This document shows, in pieces, positions 47,034 to 58,658 of a stretch of DNA of 64,000 nt (the stretch's first letter is position 1; each line of letters opens with the position of its first letter). This DNA is from Pohlia nutans. Its lineage: Eukaryota > Streptophyta > Bryopsida > Bryales > Mniaceae. The notes below the pieces were generated by a model that did not search any database, was not told the origin of the DNA, and was given only the letters and a program-made list of their open reading frames with translations. Made by a program: the position numbers and the translations under genes. The stretch spans positions 1,738,501 to 1,802,500 of the forward strand of contig CM040101.1 of the NCBI GenBank assembly GCA_022496805.1, in the 5' to 3' direction.

Positions 47034-48984
47034 TCCATGCAAGTGGCGTGTTGTGTGAGCAATTTATTTAGAAGTTTATTATCAAAAATTCATAACTAGT
47101 TCAACACTAAATAATGTGCCAAACAATTATGAATTTTGGTTTCTATTTAGCATTGTGAATATCCTTCAAGATTTGTTTTTAAAACTTTAATACAAAAAAA
47201 TTTACAAAAAATTTGACAACTTTTCAACTTTCATTTAACGTTAAGTTTGTTAACTTTTTAACTTTCATTTAATGTTCAATTTGTTAACTTTCATTTAAAG
47301 TTAGACTAATGGATTGCAAATTATAGAACTTGAAAAGATTACCAATACTCATGTGAAAAATTCAACAACATAATTTTAAAAAGTAATTGTTTGAAATCAC
47401 ATGAAATTAACTTAGATTATGACCCAGACTATGATTCTAAGGCTTGTATATTCCATGAAGTTAATAAGAAAAATTAGGGTGAAAGCACACTACGTTTGTA
47501 CGAATTTGTAGTCACGGCATAGTTTCAGGGCATAGTAAGGGTTTAGACGCAAATTCCCCCTAATTACTTCTACTTTATGTCAAAATAATAAATAGGCATA
47601 GTCTTACATCTTGCATACATTGAAGATTGTACAAGACAGTTTTATTTGCAAGCAAAATATGCATCATTATGAGTACAAAATGTCAAAGTTTGTACCGTCA
47701 CAGATTCAAGTTTACATGTTTGTACTCATTTTGTAAACTTATACTTTTAATCCTTAAATTTGAAAGAGTTTTAGGTAATCTTCTACTCTTTAACTACCAT
47801 GCCTTACTATTTGATTATACTAAATGTTAGTATATAGTTGAAAAACTTGAGAAATATGGGATTTTTGTTGGGGCCCCAAACATGAGGTTAATGTCAAATT
47901 ATTTGAATTTTTTTTTGGAATTCAAGTATAAGACTTAATGGTGCAGAGGGGCCAAAAATTTAATTTTGATGGAACTAAAATTTTCACTTCCGTCTGGCAC
48001 ATCAAAGAATTTTGCCTAAAAATAAGCTTTGGCCCTTCAAAATCCTCTATAGATTCCTTTTTGTACAGGTGTGTACTTGATTTTGTACTATTTGTACATT
48101 TTGTACAATATGGACCAATCATCATCTTCCGTGTGGCATTCGAATCGGAATCCACTTGACGTGTCGAGAAATCTATGGTGTTGTAGGTCGGTGCTGGAAT
48201 ATTGAATGTTGTGCGTTTTGTACAGTTTGTACAATTTGTACTTGGTTTGTACTGTTTGTACAAAACGGCCAGGGAGGCGACCGTAGCGTGCGATGGCCCA
48301 TTAAAGGATCATAAAAAATGCAATTAAAAGCAAACTTAAGAGAACTTCGTGCCCCTAACTCCTAACTGTCCAACCGTCCATTTTTGGACGATGTACAGAT
48401 TTCATCCACGTTTTCTCATCCGTCATGTATTTTTTGCAAAGAAAAAAAATACTACAAAATTCTATGGCAAAATAGTTTCATGCATGTGTGATCTAATTAG
48501 AAAGGGGATGATTTGTGAAAATTTTATGCCTCATTTCATGTTGTAGTGATTCACCAAAAATTTCAAAGATTTTAGTCTAAATGTGCTCGTGAAAAAATAA
48601 ACTCAAAAAATTAAACAACCAAAAATCTCCAAAAATCACTACAATTAGAGTACTACATTTCGACCCATCACAATATATTTCATCCACAAATTGTCAATAT
48701 CTTTTTTGTAATTGAATTACAAAATATTTATGAATTTCAAGTTTCAAATTTTGTACAAATATCAAATTTTTGAAGATGGTCCTTTAAAGTTGAAAGATAG
48801 TCGTTCAGAGCCACTAAATGTGAAGAATATTTCCAAGATTTCTACTTGAAAAAGATGATTCCTAAAAAAAAAGAAAAAAGAAAACGAGATACATTAGAGA
48901 AATTCGCAAACTCTGGGGTCCACTGGTCCAATTATACATCCTGCATCCCGTATATTTCAGTTATCCGAAATATCAAGGTCACAA

Positions 48985-49085
48985 GCTCAAAGGGGGTGTG
49001 CCAGGCTAACATTGGGAGTCCACAAGGCTCTTGGGGGCCACGAGGTCCAAGGTTCAAACCTTGGCGGCCACTATTATTTGACCTT
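48985..49085 (+). mobile_element. tRNA-derived SINE-like head
   Basis: GGGGGCCACGAGGTCCAAGG then GGTTCAAACC and TTGGCGGCCAC resemble the B-box half of a tRNA-derived SINE. The A-box (about 48996, GTGCCAGGCTAACATTGGGAG) is weak. It is not foldable by eye into a sound tRNA gene. The 3' limit is unclear. Confidence 0.45.
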
Positions 49086-49308
49086 GTGGTGCATTAATGG
49101 ACGGGCCCCGGCGGCACACTCGGTGGCGCGCCTTGACATGGGAGCAAACCCACTCATCCTACTTTACTTACTGGAAATATAACTCATCCGGTTTTTATTT
49201 TTGGAGCCCGACACTCCTACTTTTAATGTCCTGCGAGCCTGAATTTTTACTGACACAATACCGGAAGCCTGAAATTTCAGGACTTTACGAATTTCTCTAT
49301 TGTGTAAA

Positions 49309-49429
<121 letters not shown>

Positions 49430-49662
49430 CAAATATACACGAAATAGAAAAATGGCCCGAAATGGTTTAGAAATAGAAAAATATAGCTAAAAATATTTTA
49501 TTCTATTTTTGTTTTCTTGTCTTCATAATTTCAGGGTTTTTACATTTTTATTTTATTTAAGATTTGAATTATTTTTTGGCAACCTTGCTATGGTACTACG
49601 ATAGTAGATAGAACACATCTATAAGTACTGTAGACAAAGGCCCAACACATGTGAGTGCACAC

Positions 49663-49840
49663 TACATAACATTCATTAGCCTTCATGCCCACTGCCTTTC
49701 CTTCATGCACTCTGCTCATCACTTTGAACCTCCACCTCTCCACTTAGCTACTGATGAAGTATTGTTAGGTGTGGAATATTCCACACCATCTATTGTAGAG
49801 CCAAAGTACTGATAGTGCATGCTACTAAATGCTATGCATA
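49663..49840. mobile_element. Family Q-like element, small
   Basis: Starts TACATAACATTCATTAGCCT and ends GCTACTAAATGCTATGCAT; the termini resemble 36561-37048 but are more diverged. Confidence 0.45.
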
Positions 49841-49969
49841 ATACAAGGTTGAATAACTTCGAGGTTGGATATAGTGTGAACAGAGAACTTGGCCATGACG
49901 AGGTTTCAGACGTATCACGTATGGACCATTCTCGGTACCTTTTTGTTTGAACAAGATTCCTAAAACCCA

Positions 49970-50142
49970 CACTATTAGCAAAGGTGTCGCTTCTCACTTA
50001 GAACAATGTCAGAGTTCATCATACACACTTGTCCTATGTGACGAATCGCACTCACCAAGTCTTGAGCACTTGGGCAGTGAGTGCTAAATGGCGCCATTTG
50101 ACTCACCTAACGAGTGAAAAGCAACGCCTTCTTCGTGTAGTG
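49970..50142 (-). mobile_element. CACTA-like MITE with CCA duplication
   Basis: 173 bp. Starts CACTATTAGCAAAGGTGTCG and ends GCAACGCCTTCTTCGTGTAGTG, with CCA at 49967-49969 and 50143-50145. The interior (GTGACGAATCGCACTCACCAA, TGGCGCCATTTGA) matches 54978-55159 in the opposite orientation. CACTA termini and 3-bp duplication are hallmarks of that superfamily. Confidence 0.88.
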
Positions 50143-50570
50143 CCACTGGACAGTCAACTGCTCAAGTGAAGACATGAGTAGAGAAATGCCATGGCCCATA
50201 CTTGTATGGACCACATAACGTAGTACAGTAGCACCATTGTACCTGATACTAGCTCAAAAGCAAGTTTGTATTAATTGTACCCAGTTGGATTGCACATGCT
50301 TTCTTTACACATTTCTCTGCTCATAATGAAGGAATGCATTCTGCATAATTGGGTCATGGACCTTTGCACCTCGACTTTCTATTGCTGTCATTGCGAAGGA
50401 ATTAGGGTAACTTCTCAGTTGAAACTTGAACACTGACGAGAGCATTCAAATTTTCAAGTAAAAGCTATATTACATACTACAAGAACCCGAACTACATACA
50501 ACCACAACAAATATTATGTCACTAAGTAGTAACCTCAAAACATTAATTCTTCTGACAACACCCTGCTGTG
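50143..50570. other. 3' side of the kinase gene
   Basis: Unique sequence including the probable 3' untranslated end of the kinase gene (minus strand). Nothing else recognised. Confidence 0.4.
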
Positions 50571-53500
50571 CTACTTCACCAACAATTCGAGAGCCTGAAC
50601 AATCACTTCGCCACTTGACAAGATGTTCTCCATATCCGAAATGGTCAAGGATGCGTCACCTGCACAACACCAACCAACCAGCAGGATTCAAATGATCGAA
50701 GAGCCAAGGTTCATTGTACAACTGTTGTTAAAATGAAATATGTAATACACATGAAGGATATTCGAGATTGATAGATATTTATGAATGCAAACCTATTCCA
50801 CGATGCTTCTCAGTGGTAAAGACAAAGTAGACAGAATGCTTTTCAATCTGTCTCCTCGGCACAGTCTTTGTCTTTGTGATCATCCATATTTTGCGGAAAC
50901 CAGTTTCTCCGAGAACTGGAAACTTTCGTGGGGAGCTGGCACTGCAACCAGAGTGACCAGTGGCCGTGAGAAAAACAACTTACACCCTAAATATATATAA
51001 CTATATGTAGACCTCCATGCCGCAAATTGGCACACGATTGCAATCCACTAAACTTTTTCATTACATATTCGATATAAGATTCATTCTACACAGTATGGAA
51101 TACAATCTGTTACATTTATGCATGTGATACGTCTTGAAAACCACATGCATACCGTATGGAATACAATCTGTTAACACATTTACTAACTAGATCATAATGC
51201 CAAAGACCACATTGTCGAAGCCGAAGACCATATTGTCAAAGCCAGAGACCATATAGCCGAAAACAAAGACCACGTTGCCATGACCAAAGATCGCAATTGT
51301 CATGCCATGACCAAAGACCGAAGCCAAAGACCACACTAAACGTAATTTAATGTTGTACTGTAGCTATAGAGTATGCATGCAGGTATTAGAGGTGGTTTAC
51401 CTGAGCTCGTTGTTGCTGTTGGCTGACATTGGGTATATTAATTCCGGTGGTTGATCTTCAGAGGAGGGTGCAGTCACAATGTGGAAATACAAAGACTGGT
51501 GAGACTTCATTGTGACACGGATTTTAACGTTGTTTTGCAACTCGTAATCTCCCACTAGGAAGCCCCGATGTTCAGCTGGTCGCACATGGTCTGGAGCTCC
51601 TGTACGAGCAGGTCTCCATTTCGCACTGCCGTGAGGGGACGTTTCCACATTCTGTACTATGCATTGGTGATCAATATCCCGGTGTGCCAAATCCCTGAGG
51701 TTCTTCAAAAGAGATTTTTGAGGCTTGATCTCAGCTGCTCCAAGTAGGTCGAGGACATCAGTCGACAATTCTGCAACTTTGTTCTGCAAAGTGGCTGTAG
51801 AATCGACCACTTGGTACTGTGGGGTCACCTCTTGATGTTGAACCTGTTGTGGTATATGCTTAAACAACAAATGGTTAAAATTAAGCACAAACTAAGCCAA
51901 AAAGGCTTGAAGAACGTAGCTGCAGTAGAAATCTAAGCTGCTCTATGACAAGCATCGCAGTGGTCATGCGGTCAGTCCCATTTTGAGGTCGCAACCTTCT
52001 TCTCACATTCCTATTCATCTCCAGAACATGAAGCGTAAACGCCCTCATACTCGGACCATGATACAGTATATTGTGAAAATGAACCAAAAGAAACAAGGTG
52101 CAAAAACTTACCTCCTCTCCATCGAACCATTCCTCTCCATCAAACCACTCCTCTTCATCCAACAAGTTCACAGCTCTTTGTAAACGAGAATGAGAGTATT
52201 CTAGTTCACGGGCCTTTGATCGTTTCTGCAGCATTTCTTGTATATACCCAGAAGAATTATCTTGATCAGTTTGTTTCCAACTGAAACCTAAAGAATGTCT
52301 CTTCAACAAATGATGCCTCAGCTCCTCCAGTCTTATACAAATGTCCATAAAATTGGGTCTCAAATCCCTATCCTTAGCCCAACCTTCCATGATTAAAGAT
52401 GCCAGCTCTTTAGGAGTATCTGTAGGAAGTTTTGGCCTATCTCCACCGCGTATTGCATTGCACAAAGCCTTCCCATATAAGTTTGGGAATGGATTTTCTG
52501 CTGAAAGGATTACTGAGCACGTCATCGAAAAGCTGTAAACGTCAGCCTTGAACCAATTTGCCTTGCCATGTTCGAATGCCTCCGGAGGCATGTACAATGT
52601 GGTACCAATTTTTGGGCGTGTAATTGTATTTGACATGTGTTGGTTCAACCTACCTTTTGAAATGCCAAAATCAACTATTTTCACCTCAAGATAGTCCTTA
52701 AGTTGTGGAGCACTAATGCGGCGTACAACCACATTAGACGGCTTTAGATCGCGATGAGCAATTCCATGTTCGTGAATATAGCACATACCATATGCTATTT
52801 GCAATATGACGTCGAGAGCTGGAAACAGTGAAAGTTTGGATCCTCCTTTTTTGAGACTCTGGATAAATGAACAAAGGCTAGTTTCACTTTGTTCCATTGC
52901 AATGAAATACCCTTGTGTATAACTACTCTCATATTTGTTGGAACAAAGAAACTTCACAATGTTGGGATGATTGAGCTTGGCTAAAATCTTGGTTTCTGCT
53001 AACCATACACTCTCTTGCGTTGCATCAGTGAACAATTTCTTTGCACAAGGTACCCCAAGCCAGGTGGTCTTGCTAACGTTGTCTCCAAGAATCTCTGATA
53101 CTTTACTCCACTCTTCATCAGGGCCTTTCCCATCTGACCATAAATTGAAAGATCGTACATCAAAGTCCTCGTCATTGGATTGATGAAGAGCAAAATCCAC
53201 TCTCCCCAATAAATATTTCCCAAGGTACTGGGCACTGGAAGGGATATTCCCAACATTGACAAAGCCCTCCAATCTATTCCGGAGAGCAACCCGATCTTTA
53301 AAAACTTCATCCACACTTGGAGGATCAAAAGTTGAATCATGAAAAAGATAATCTCCATACAAGAATCTGTTGTCCGAGTTGATGTCTTTAAGAAGTTTCA
53401 TGATGGTCTTGTAACTAAGGCTTGCCTCCAGCAGAATCTCTTTAAATCCCTCCTCATTCTGGATTTGAAATGCAGATTCGAGCAACCAATCAACATTGCA

Positions 53501-53998
53501 ACATTTCTCTACAAGTTGCTTTGCCTTCACAAACACTCGATAAAAGTTCTCCAAAGCCACGCTACCGCAGATAAGGCTGGTGTCATTCAACAAATTAACC
53601 ATGTATTCCATACGTTGCATGGTCTTTCCCAGCTTGAATGACATACTTTTACACTGGTGCGGATTCAACAGTACTTCATTCGATGTCAATTGAGATATCT
53701 TCTCCGCGATAGTCTTTAAGAGAAGCAAGAAATTTGCAGGAGGCAAGCTGGATGCACCATAAACCATGTGACTATTTTGAAGTTCCTCGTTCTTCACTGA
53801 TGAATGAAGCGCATCCTCGGCGTCGATATGTTGGAGAGGCATTGCCACAAGAGTCTCCACTCTATCTTCTGCAGAGTCGATTTCCCTTTCCGTCACTCTA
53901 AGTTGCTCCAACGCCATCACATCATCGGAGGAGCTACTCAAAGGCTCTTCAGCTTCGCTCGATTGCGAGTTTTCATGTATAATCTCGTCTGGCGTCAT
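50571..53998 (-). CDS. TKL-like protein kinase with helical N-terminus and unrecognised C-terminal domain
   Basis: Exons 53998-52112, 51843-51401, 50941-50793 and 50659-50571 join in frame to give 855 residues. An acidic Ser-rich start is followed by a helical region at about 90-265, resembling the helical domain (DUF1221/HeLo-like) that precedes plant TKL kinase domains. The kinase domain is about 295-565: ATP-site lysine in CAKKL (320/321), E335, HRDLKPSN (415-422), DFG (443-445) and PPE (471-473). The glycine loop is degenerate (EILGDNVSKTTWLG), yet the catalytic residues remain. The 226-residue C-terminal part (WRPARTGAPDHVRPAEHRGF, YFHIVTAPSSEDQPPELIYP, FRKIWMITKTKTVPRRQIEK) matches nothing I know. 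An acceptor (TTGATTGCAG) just upstream of ATG 53998 leaves room for a 5' exon, possibly ending at 54620, so the start is uncertain. Probably a cytoplasmic Ser/Thr kinase; substrate unknown. Confidence 0.85.
51196..51342 (+). repeat. Minisatellite of about 21 bp in a kinase intron
   Basis: Six or seven diverged units of the form CCAAAGACCA(C/T)ATTGTC.AAG fill the left part of the intron 50942-51400. Confidence 0.8.
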
Positions 53999-54977
53999 AT
54001 CTGAGGACCACTGCAATCAAGTAACAAGACAACGCTCCAGGTCAAAACAGAGAAACTAGATAGTTATAGAATTGATAGTCGGTCCCTTGTTTTCTTAGTG
54101 ATTGACTAGTTTCACTTGTCACGCTCCTCGCTTCATGGATGTTTTATTTTGCGATTCATGTATTTGCGGTGCATGCCAGCTACTTAATTTGTAAGCAAAG
54201 ACACCTTTGCAGTGGCATTATGTTATTGTTCTGCTCACGCTATGCGGCATCTAATTTTAAGAAGATAATCGAGATCGATCTAAACGCCATATTGGTTATA
54301 TTGGCCAATCCCTATTAATTTCAAGTTACAGATTATACTAGAAAATAACAGGGATTGGCCAAAATAACCCAATATGGCGTTTCTAGTCCTTTTAATTTTT
54401 AGGGTTTAGGGAATCAGAAGTAAGAATTGTAAATTAGAAAACTTTTCTACCAAAGCTGGGTTGTTTGTTATATGAAACTGTACATTAAAGTAAACATGAA
54501 TTCCATGTGGAACCGTTTTGGTGTTTTACTTTTATATATTATGTTACTATTAAAAGACATTTTACTCATGGAAATAGAATGCCTTTTATATTAAAGTAAA
54601 AGACTAAATGTACACTCACATTCTCCACAGCCGGTGACGACCTAGAAATCTTCAGGCAGGAATTGAGACCAGCTTGATATTGCACTAAAAAGTCGTCTCT
54701 GCTGATCCGGCATAACAGTGTTTGATAGAGTCAATATGCTGCACACGAATCAGATATCAAACATAAAAATTCTAGATTCTACGAAGGTTCACACCGTTTT
54801 TGAAGCAGATGCCACGAGCCCCAATCACTGAGACATTCAAACCTTGTTCTATATCAAATAAGGAATGTCAACTTTTGATTGTAAATAATCTAAGAGACGA
54901 CCACTCAGTCCGATCAGCAACTCTAGTGAATGATGCGAAGCTCACCAACGAATTTGTCGTCATGTATCAACCACTGA
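53999..54977 (-). other. Upstream region of the kinase gene with a possible extra exon
   Basis: On the minus strand a frame ending ..QYQAGLNSCLKISRSSP then AVEN meets a GTGAGT donor after 54620. It would join in phase to the codons before ATG 53998 (WSSD). No ATG is in that frame before a stop, so a further upstream exon, or use as an untranslated leader, is required. Confidence 0.3.
54279..54386. mobile_element. Small near-palindromic element
   Basis: About 108 bp. The arms AAACGCCATATTGG(T)TTAT and TTGGCCAATCCCT are mirrored by AGGGATTGGCCAA and AACCCAATATGGCGTTT around a short loop. Probably a MITE; target duplication not clear. Confidence 0.65.
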
Positions 54978-55159
54978 CACTACAAGGAGAAGGCGTTGCT
55001 TTTCACTCCTTTTGTGAATCAAATGGCGCCACTGAGCACTCACTAATTTTTTGGTTGGATTTGGTGAGTGCGATTCGTCACGTAGGACATGCGCGTACAG
55101 TGAAAAGTGACAATGAACGGGATCCTCTAGAGTGAGAAACAACGCCTCTGCTTGTAGTG
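54978..55159 (+). mobile_element. CACTA-like MITE with TGA duplication
   Basis: 182 bp. Ends CACTACAAGGAGAAGGCGTTG and AACGCCTCTGCTTGTAGTG, TGA at 54975-54977 and 55160-55162. Inverted relative to 49970-50142; the two bracket the kinase gene. Confidence 0.9.
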
Positions 55160-55297
55160 TGAGATGCTTCTGGTCCACAAAGCCAAGACACACTTTAGAA
55201 GGTGGCATAGATAATTAGTCATTTCTGGTCCACTATCTAGCATTCACAAAGTAATTCGTGAGCCTCCCAAAAGGAATAAATTTACTTGTGAAACTCA

Positions 55298-56030
55298 TTA
55301 ACCCCTAAAGGTTGGACCTATGACTGTGGAATCATGCTTTCCCTGTCACACTCAATTTTGCCCCTATAAAGAATACAAGAATTCAACTTTATATTTTTAG
55401 TAAATGAAGCCACGTGTGTACTACAAATCGCATTTTTTTCATAAATTTTGGTGAAATTTTGAAATTACTATGATTTTTTGAATTGATTGTAAAGAGAATT
55501 CATATCAATTACAAAATGTACTAAAAAATTACAACGGTACAATTTACAATGAAGAAAAGTTTAGTTGATGAAAATCATCCGTGTATCTAAATTTAGATTT
55601 TTTTGCTATACGATTGGTAATACCGACTGAACTGGTGACTCCAATAAAACAATCAATTTTCAAAGTTTTTCAAAAACTCAAAATGGAGTGATAACTAGAC
55701 TTGGCAAGCTTCATTTTGTTAGTTAAGCTCAAATGCAATAGAACTCATTTTCATGGCCTAAATATAGATTAAGTCTTATGCAAGAAAAAGGAAAAAAAAT
55801 CCAAAATACACTACACGGTGAACCGTTTTTATGACTCTTTTTGTAGTTGGGACCCCATATAAAATTTAAAAATAGCCTGAATGACTTGAATTCAACTTGA
55901 AGAGGTGGCATGACCAAGCAAAATCCTTCACAAAAAGAATTGGATGGAAATCATCCACGTAGCAGTTGGAATTGAATAGTCAGTTCCATGCATAAGCCAG
56001 ATTTTGGTCTGGACGGTGTTTAGGGGTTAA
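55298..56030. mobile_element. TTAA element, family J
   Basis: 733 bp. Ends TTAACCCCTAAAGGTTGGAC and GTCTGGACGGTGTTTAGGGGTTAA. It lies between the kinase upstream region and the 5-phosphatase remnant. Confidence 0.78.
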
Positions 56031-56164
56031 TTGAACTGCCATGAATTACCCAATAGTAAAAAGACGGAACATTCCCTGACATATGATCAACTTAAATCTG
56101 ATTAATTTATGCAAACCTCGATCATCATCCAACAAACAATCGAGAGTTCAAGGTCAAAATACCT

Positions 56165-56427
56165 TCAGTTGAGGTTGTGCAAGCTGTGAAACTTGCAGCC
56201 AGGCCTTGGCAAGAGCTCCTCAGCGTTCACTATTGCATCATTTGAAAGTCTGCTGCAAGCATCGCTTAGCTAGATTCCTCCTGCTAACTTCTTCCACATC
56301 AGCAATAAATCTCGCAGTAACGGGTCGATGGTCGGAAAGCCTCCGTCGCTTCGACCATTGAGTAACTCTCAATTGTCTCAGACCTTTTCCATAGGATAGT
56401 ATTCGGTCACAGTGACCCGCAGATAGA
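56165..56427 (-). pseudogene. 3' remnant of an inositol polyphosphate 5-phosphatase
   Basis: The minus strand encodes CDRILSYGKGLRQLR, then RLSDHRPVTARF and ADVEEVSRRNLAKRC, the C-terminal signature of plant inositol polyphosphate 5-phosphatases (family CDRIL..G..SDHRPV). Just after CLQQ the frame must shift by one base to reach LSNDAIVNAEELLP, which matches the EELLP tail of the family and ends at TGA 56165. The tryptophan expected before CDRIL is missing (SAGHCDRIL). I found none of the upstream catalytic motifs in the window. These enzymes remove the 5-phosphate from inositol phosphates or phosphoinositides; this copy looks truncated and dead. A last exon of a gene with a distant 5' part is possible but less likely given the shift. 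Confidence 0.65.
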
Positions 56428-56722
56428 CACTTGCAGACTATAAATACACAACCAATCCCTTCATATATATCCTCAAAAATCATGAGAACTCTCAACAAAT
56501 ATGAAGACAGTCACGGGCTAAAACTTCCAGCTTCAAACTGGTCAAAGTTCTCGTGCATCGTCCAAGTTGGACTTTAGATTCCGAGGCTGTATTAAAGAAC
56601 TTACTGAATAGAGGTGTGACCATAAATGAACCAAAATCGGAAGTATATCATGTGAACCAAGAACACAGGCTGATCAAATGCTGTAAACACCAAGCACCCT
56701 TCGTTGACAATTGACAAAGTTC

Positions 56723-57529
56723 TTAACCCTTTAGTGCCTAGGTAACCACTAAGTGGTCACTAGATCACTAGAAAATGAAATGATGTAAAATCCGTGAACC
56801 ATCTCAGTTCGATGTGTGAAGTTCAGAAATGTAACTTTTGATTTTGCAAATGATGCAAAAAGAAAATTTGGAATCTGACTTTCTTAGCTATCCAAATACC
56901 TATGTACAAAACACCAAATTACTGCAAATACCTCAAAAGCCACCAAATACTTACAAATACAACACATGTACGATGTGGTACTTCTTGTGTTTGGAAGTTT
57001 GTTATCTTGTATTTTTTTTGGGGATTTTGTTCTCTTGTTCATGTTCCATTAGTGTATGTAGTCGGATCTTGATCAATGTACCAACTCCTTTCATATTTTA
57101 AGGTATAAACTTTGTCCTAAACCGTACATGGATAAGTCACTCTCACTTATAAAATTCACAATAATTATGTATGAGTCCGTTCTTGACATGAAAGATTGCA
57201 ATGGAGAGGTGTTGGCATAGGTCATTGTTGAACATCTTCACTTTCATTTTAGAAAATTTAACCCAAATTCTATTTAACTTTGAAGTCACACACTCCCCAC
57301 AATCTCATTTTTGAGTGTGCATTATACGGTTCAAAGACATACTATAATCTTCCAATCCAACGGTCCGATCTTACCAAGATTTAACCGACACTTGTTTCAT
57401 TAAGCTATGCTTACATTTATAAGGTTGAATACTATTAATGATGTCCCTAATTTCAACAGAGAACGTTTTAAAAAAACATCACCCAAAAGACTGGTTTCTT
57501 TATAAACACCCTAGGCACTAAAGGGTTAA
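56723..57529. mobile_element. TTAA element, family K, perfect 20-bp termini
   Basis: 807 bp, the longest of the set. TTAACCCTTTAGTGCCTAGG at the left is exactly mirrored by CCTAGGCACTAAAGGGTTAA at the right. The palindrome ACCACTAAGTGGT follows the left end. Interior CCAACGGTCCGATC recalls the motif of families B and G. Confidence 0.92.
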
Positions 57530-58658
57530 TTAGGACACTAAGCACATTGACAGTGTCACCCCAAGCAAGAAACGGTGTGCGCCGCTTTCGTCTACCTAAT
57601 TTCTCTGCAAGTCTGGAGTCTTCCAACGCCGAAGTAACCTAAACAGCACTTGAGTGACCATAAATTCTCAATTGGACCATTTCCACCTTTTCGACCAAGA
57701 GGAAAACAAAGTGGAAATGGTATGCTGCAAACCAGAAACGCGCTTCTAAAGGAACGTTTCCATTCTAAAGGTTTTAATACTTAGTCAAGGAATCTCATCA
57801 AACGGTACATCCGGAGCAAGCTGGACGGAAGGTTTCTGGAGGAGCCTACATTACTTCTCCAAGCGAGTTGCATGCACAACTTATTCTGGCACTATAATCG
57901 AATTATATATTCATGACGATGTGATGGAGCTACAGGCTAAGTTATGGAGCACCACAACTTATTTAGCACTATAATCGAATTATATGCTCATCACGATGTG
58001 ATGGAGCGACAGGCTCCGAGCATTCCCAACCATGCACGCTAAGACTAACTTGCTGAAATTATTCATTTACAGTTGAGGCGCTGAAATTATTTATCTACAT
58101 TCTAGCCTGCATGAGCTTGACTGGACCCCAAGCACAATAAAATGAAAACTTTGAATTTTTTATGAACCACTGTGGACGTCGGAGGGGCCCAATCATCATG
58201 GTCCCAGAGTAGTACTGAACACAAAATTCTTTGTCAAAGACTTAGTGCCTGACACAACAATGCCAACATAACTCAAAAGACCGGAAACGTGACGAATAAG
58301 ACTGCTGGCAACAAATTTTACCTTGAGATTGCATGTCGTTCACATAGAGATCCGCAACTACACGCTGGACATGACCCTACTCTTAAGTACATGAAAAACA
58401 TTGAGATAACTATGTTTGCACAAGATTTTCCGGAAAAACAAATGAAGAAAATATCATTTAACTTATTTTCAAGCTTCTCAAAAGCTACAGCCGGGATTGG
58501 TACAACACATTTTGAATTCACTCATATTTACTAGTAATAAAGGTAGTCGACCCTTGAGAATGAAACATTCTAAGAAAACAAATGTAAGCCTCTGCTTCTA
58601 TTCACATAGTACATGGTGTCTGAATCGAACTACATTACACGTGCCAGTGAATTTTATT
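57530..58658. other. Intergenic stretch with an 80-bp duplication
   Basis: GCACTATAATCGAATTATAT..GATGTGATGGAGC.ACAGGCT occurs at about 57872-57946 and 57951-58018. An 81-codon frame at 58289-58534 (plus) and an overlapping 67-codon frame (minus) lack recognisable motifs. No gene supported. Confidence 0.5.

Noticed and set aside
47922..48263. 113-codon minus-strand frame
   Set aside because: Driven by repeated TTTGTAC units; Thr/Asn/Cys-rich translation without motif.
48985..49085. Functional tRNA gene
   Set aside because: The TPsiC-arm-like part is good, but acceptor and D arms cannot be closed by eye.
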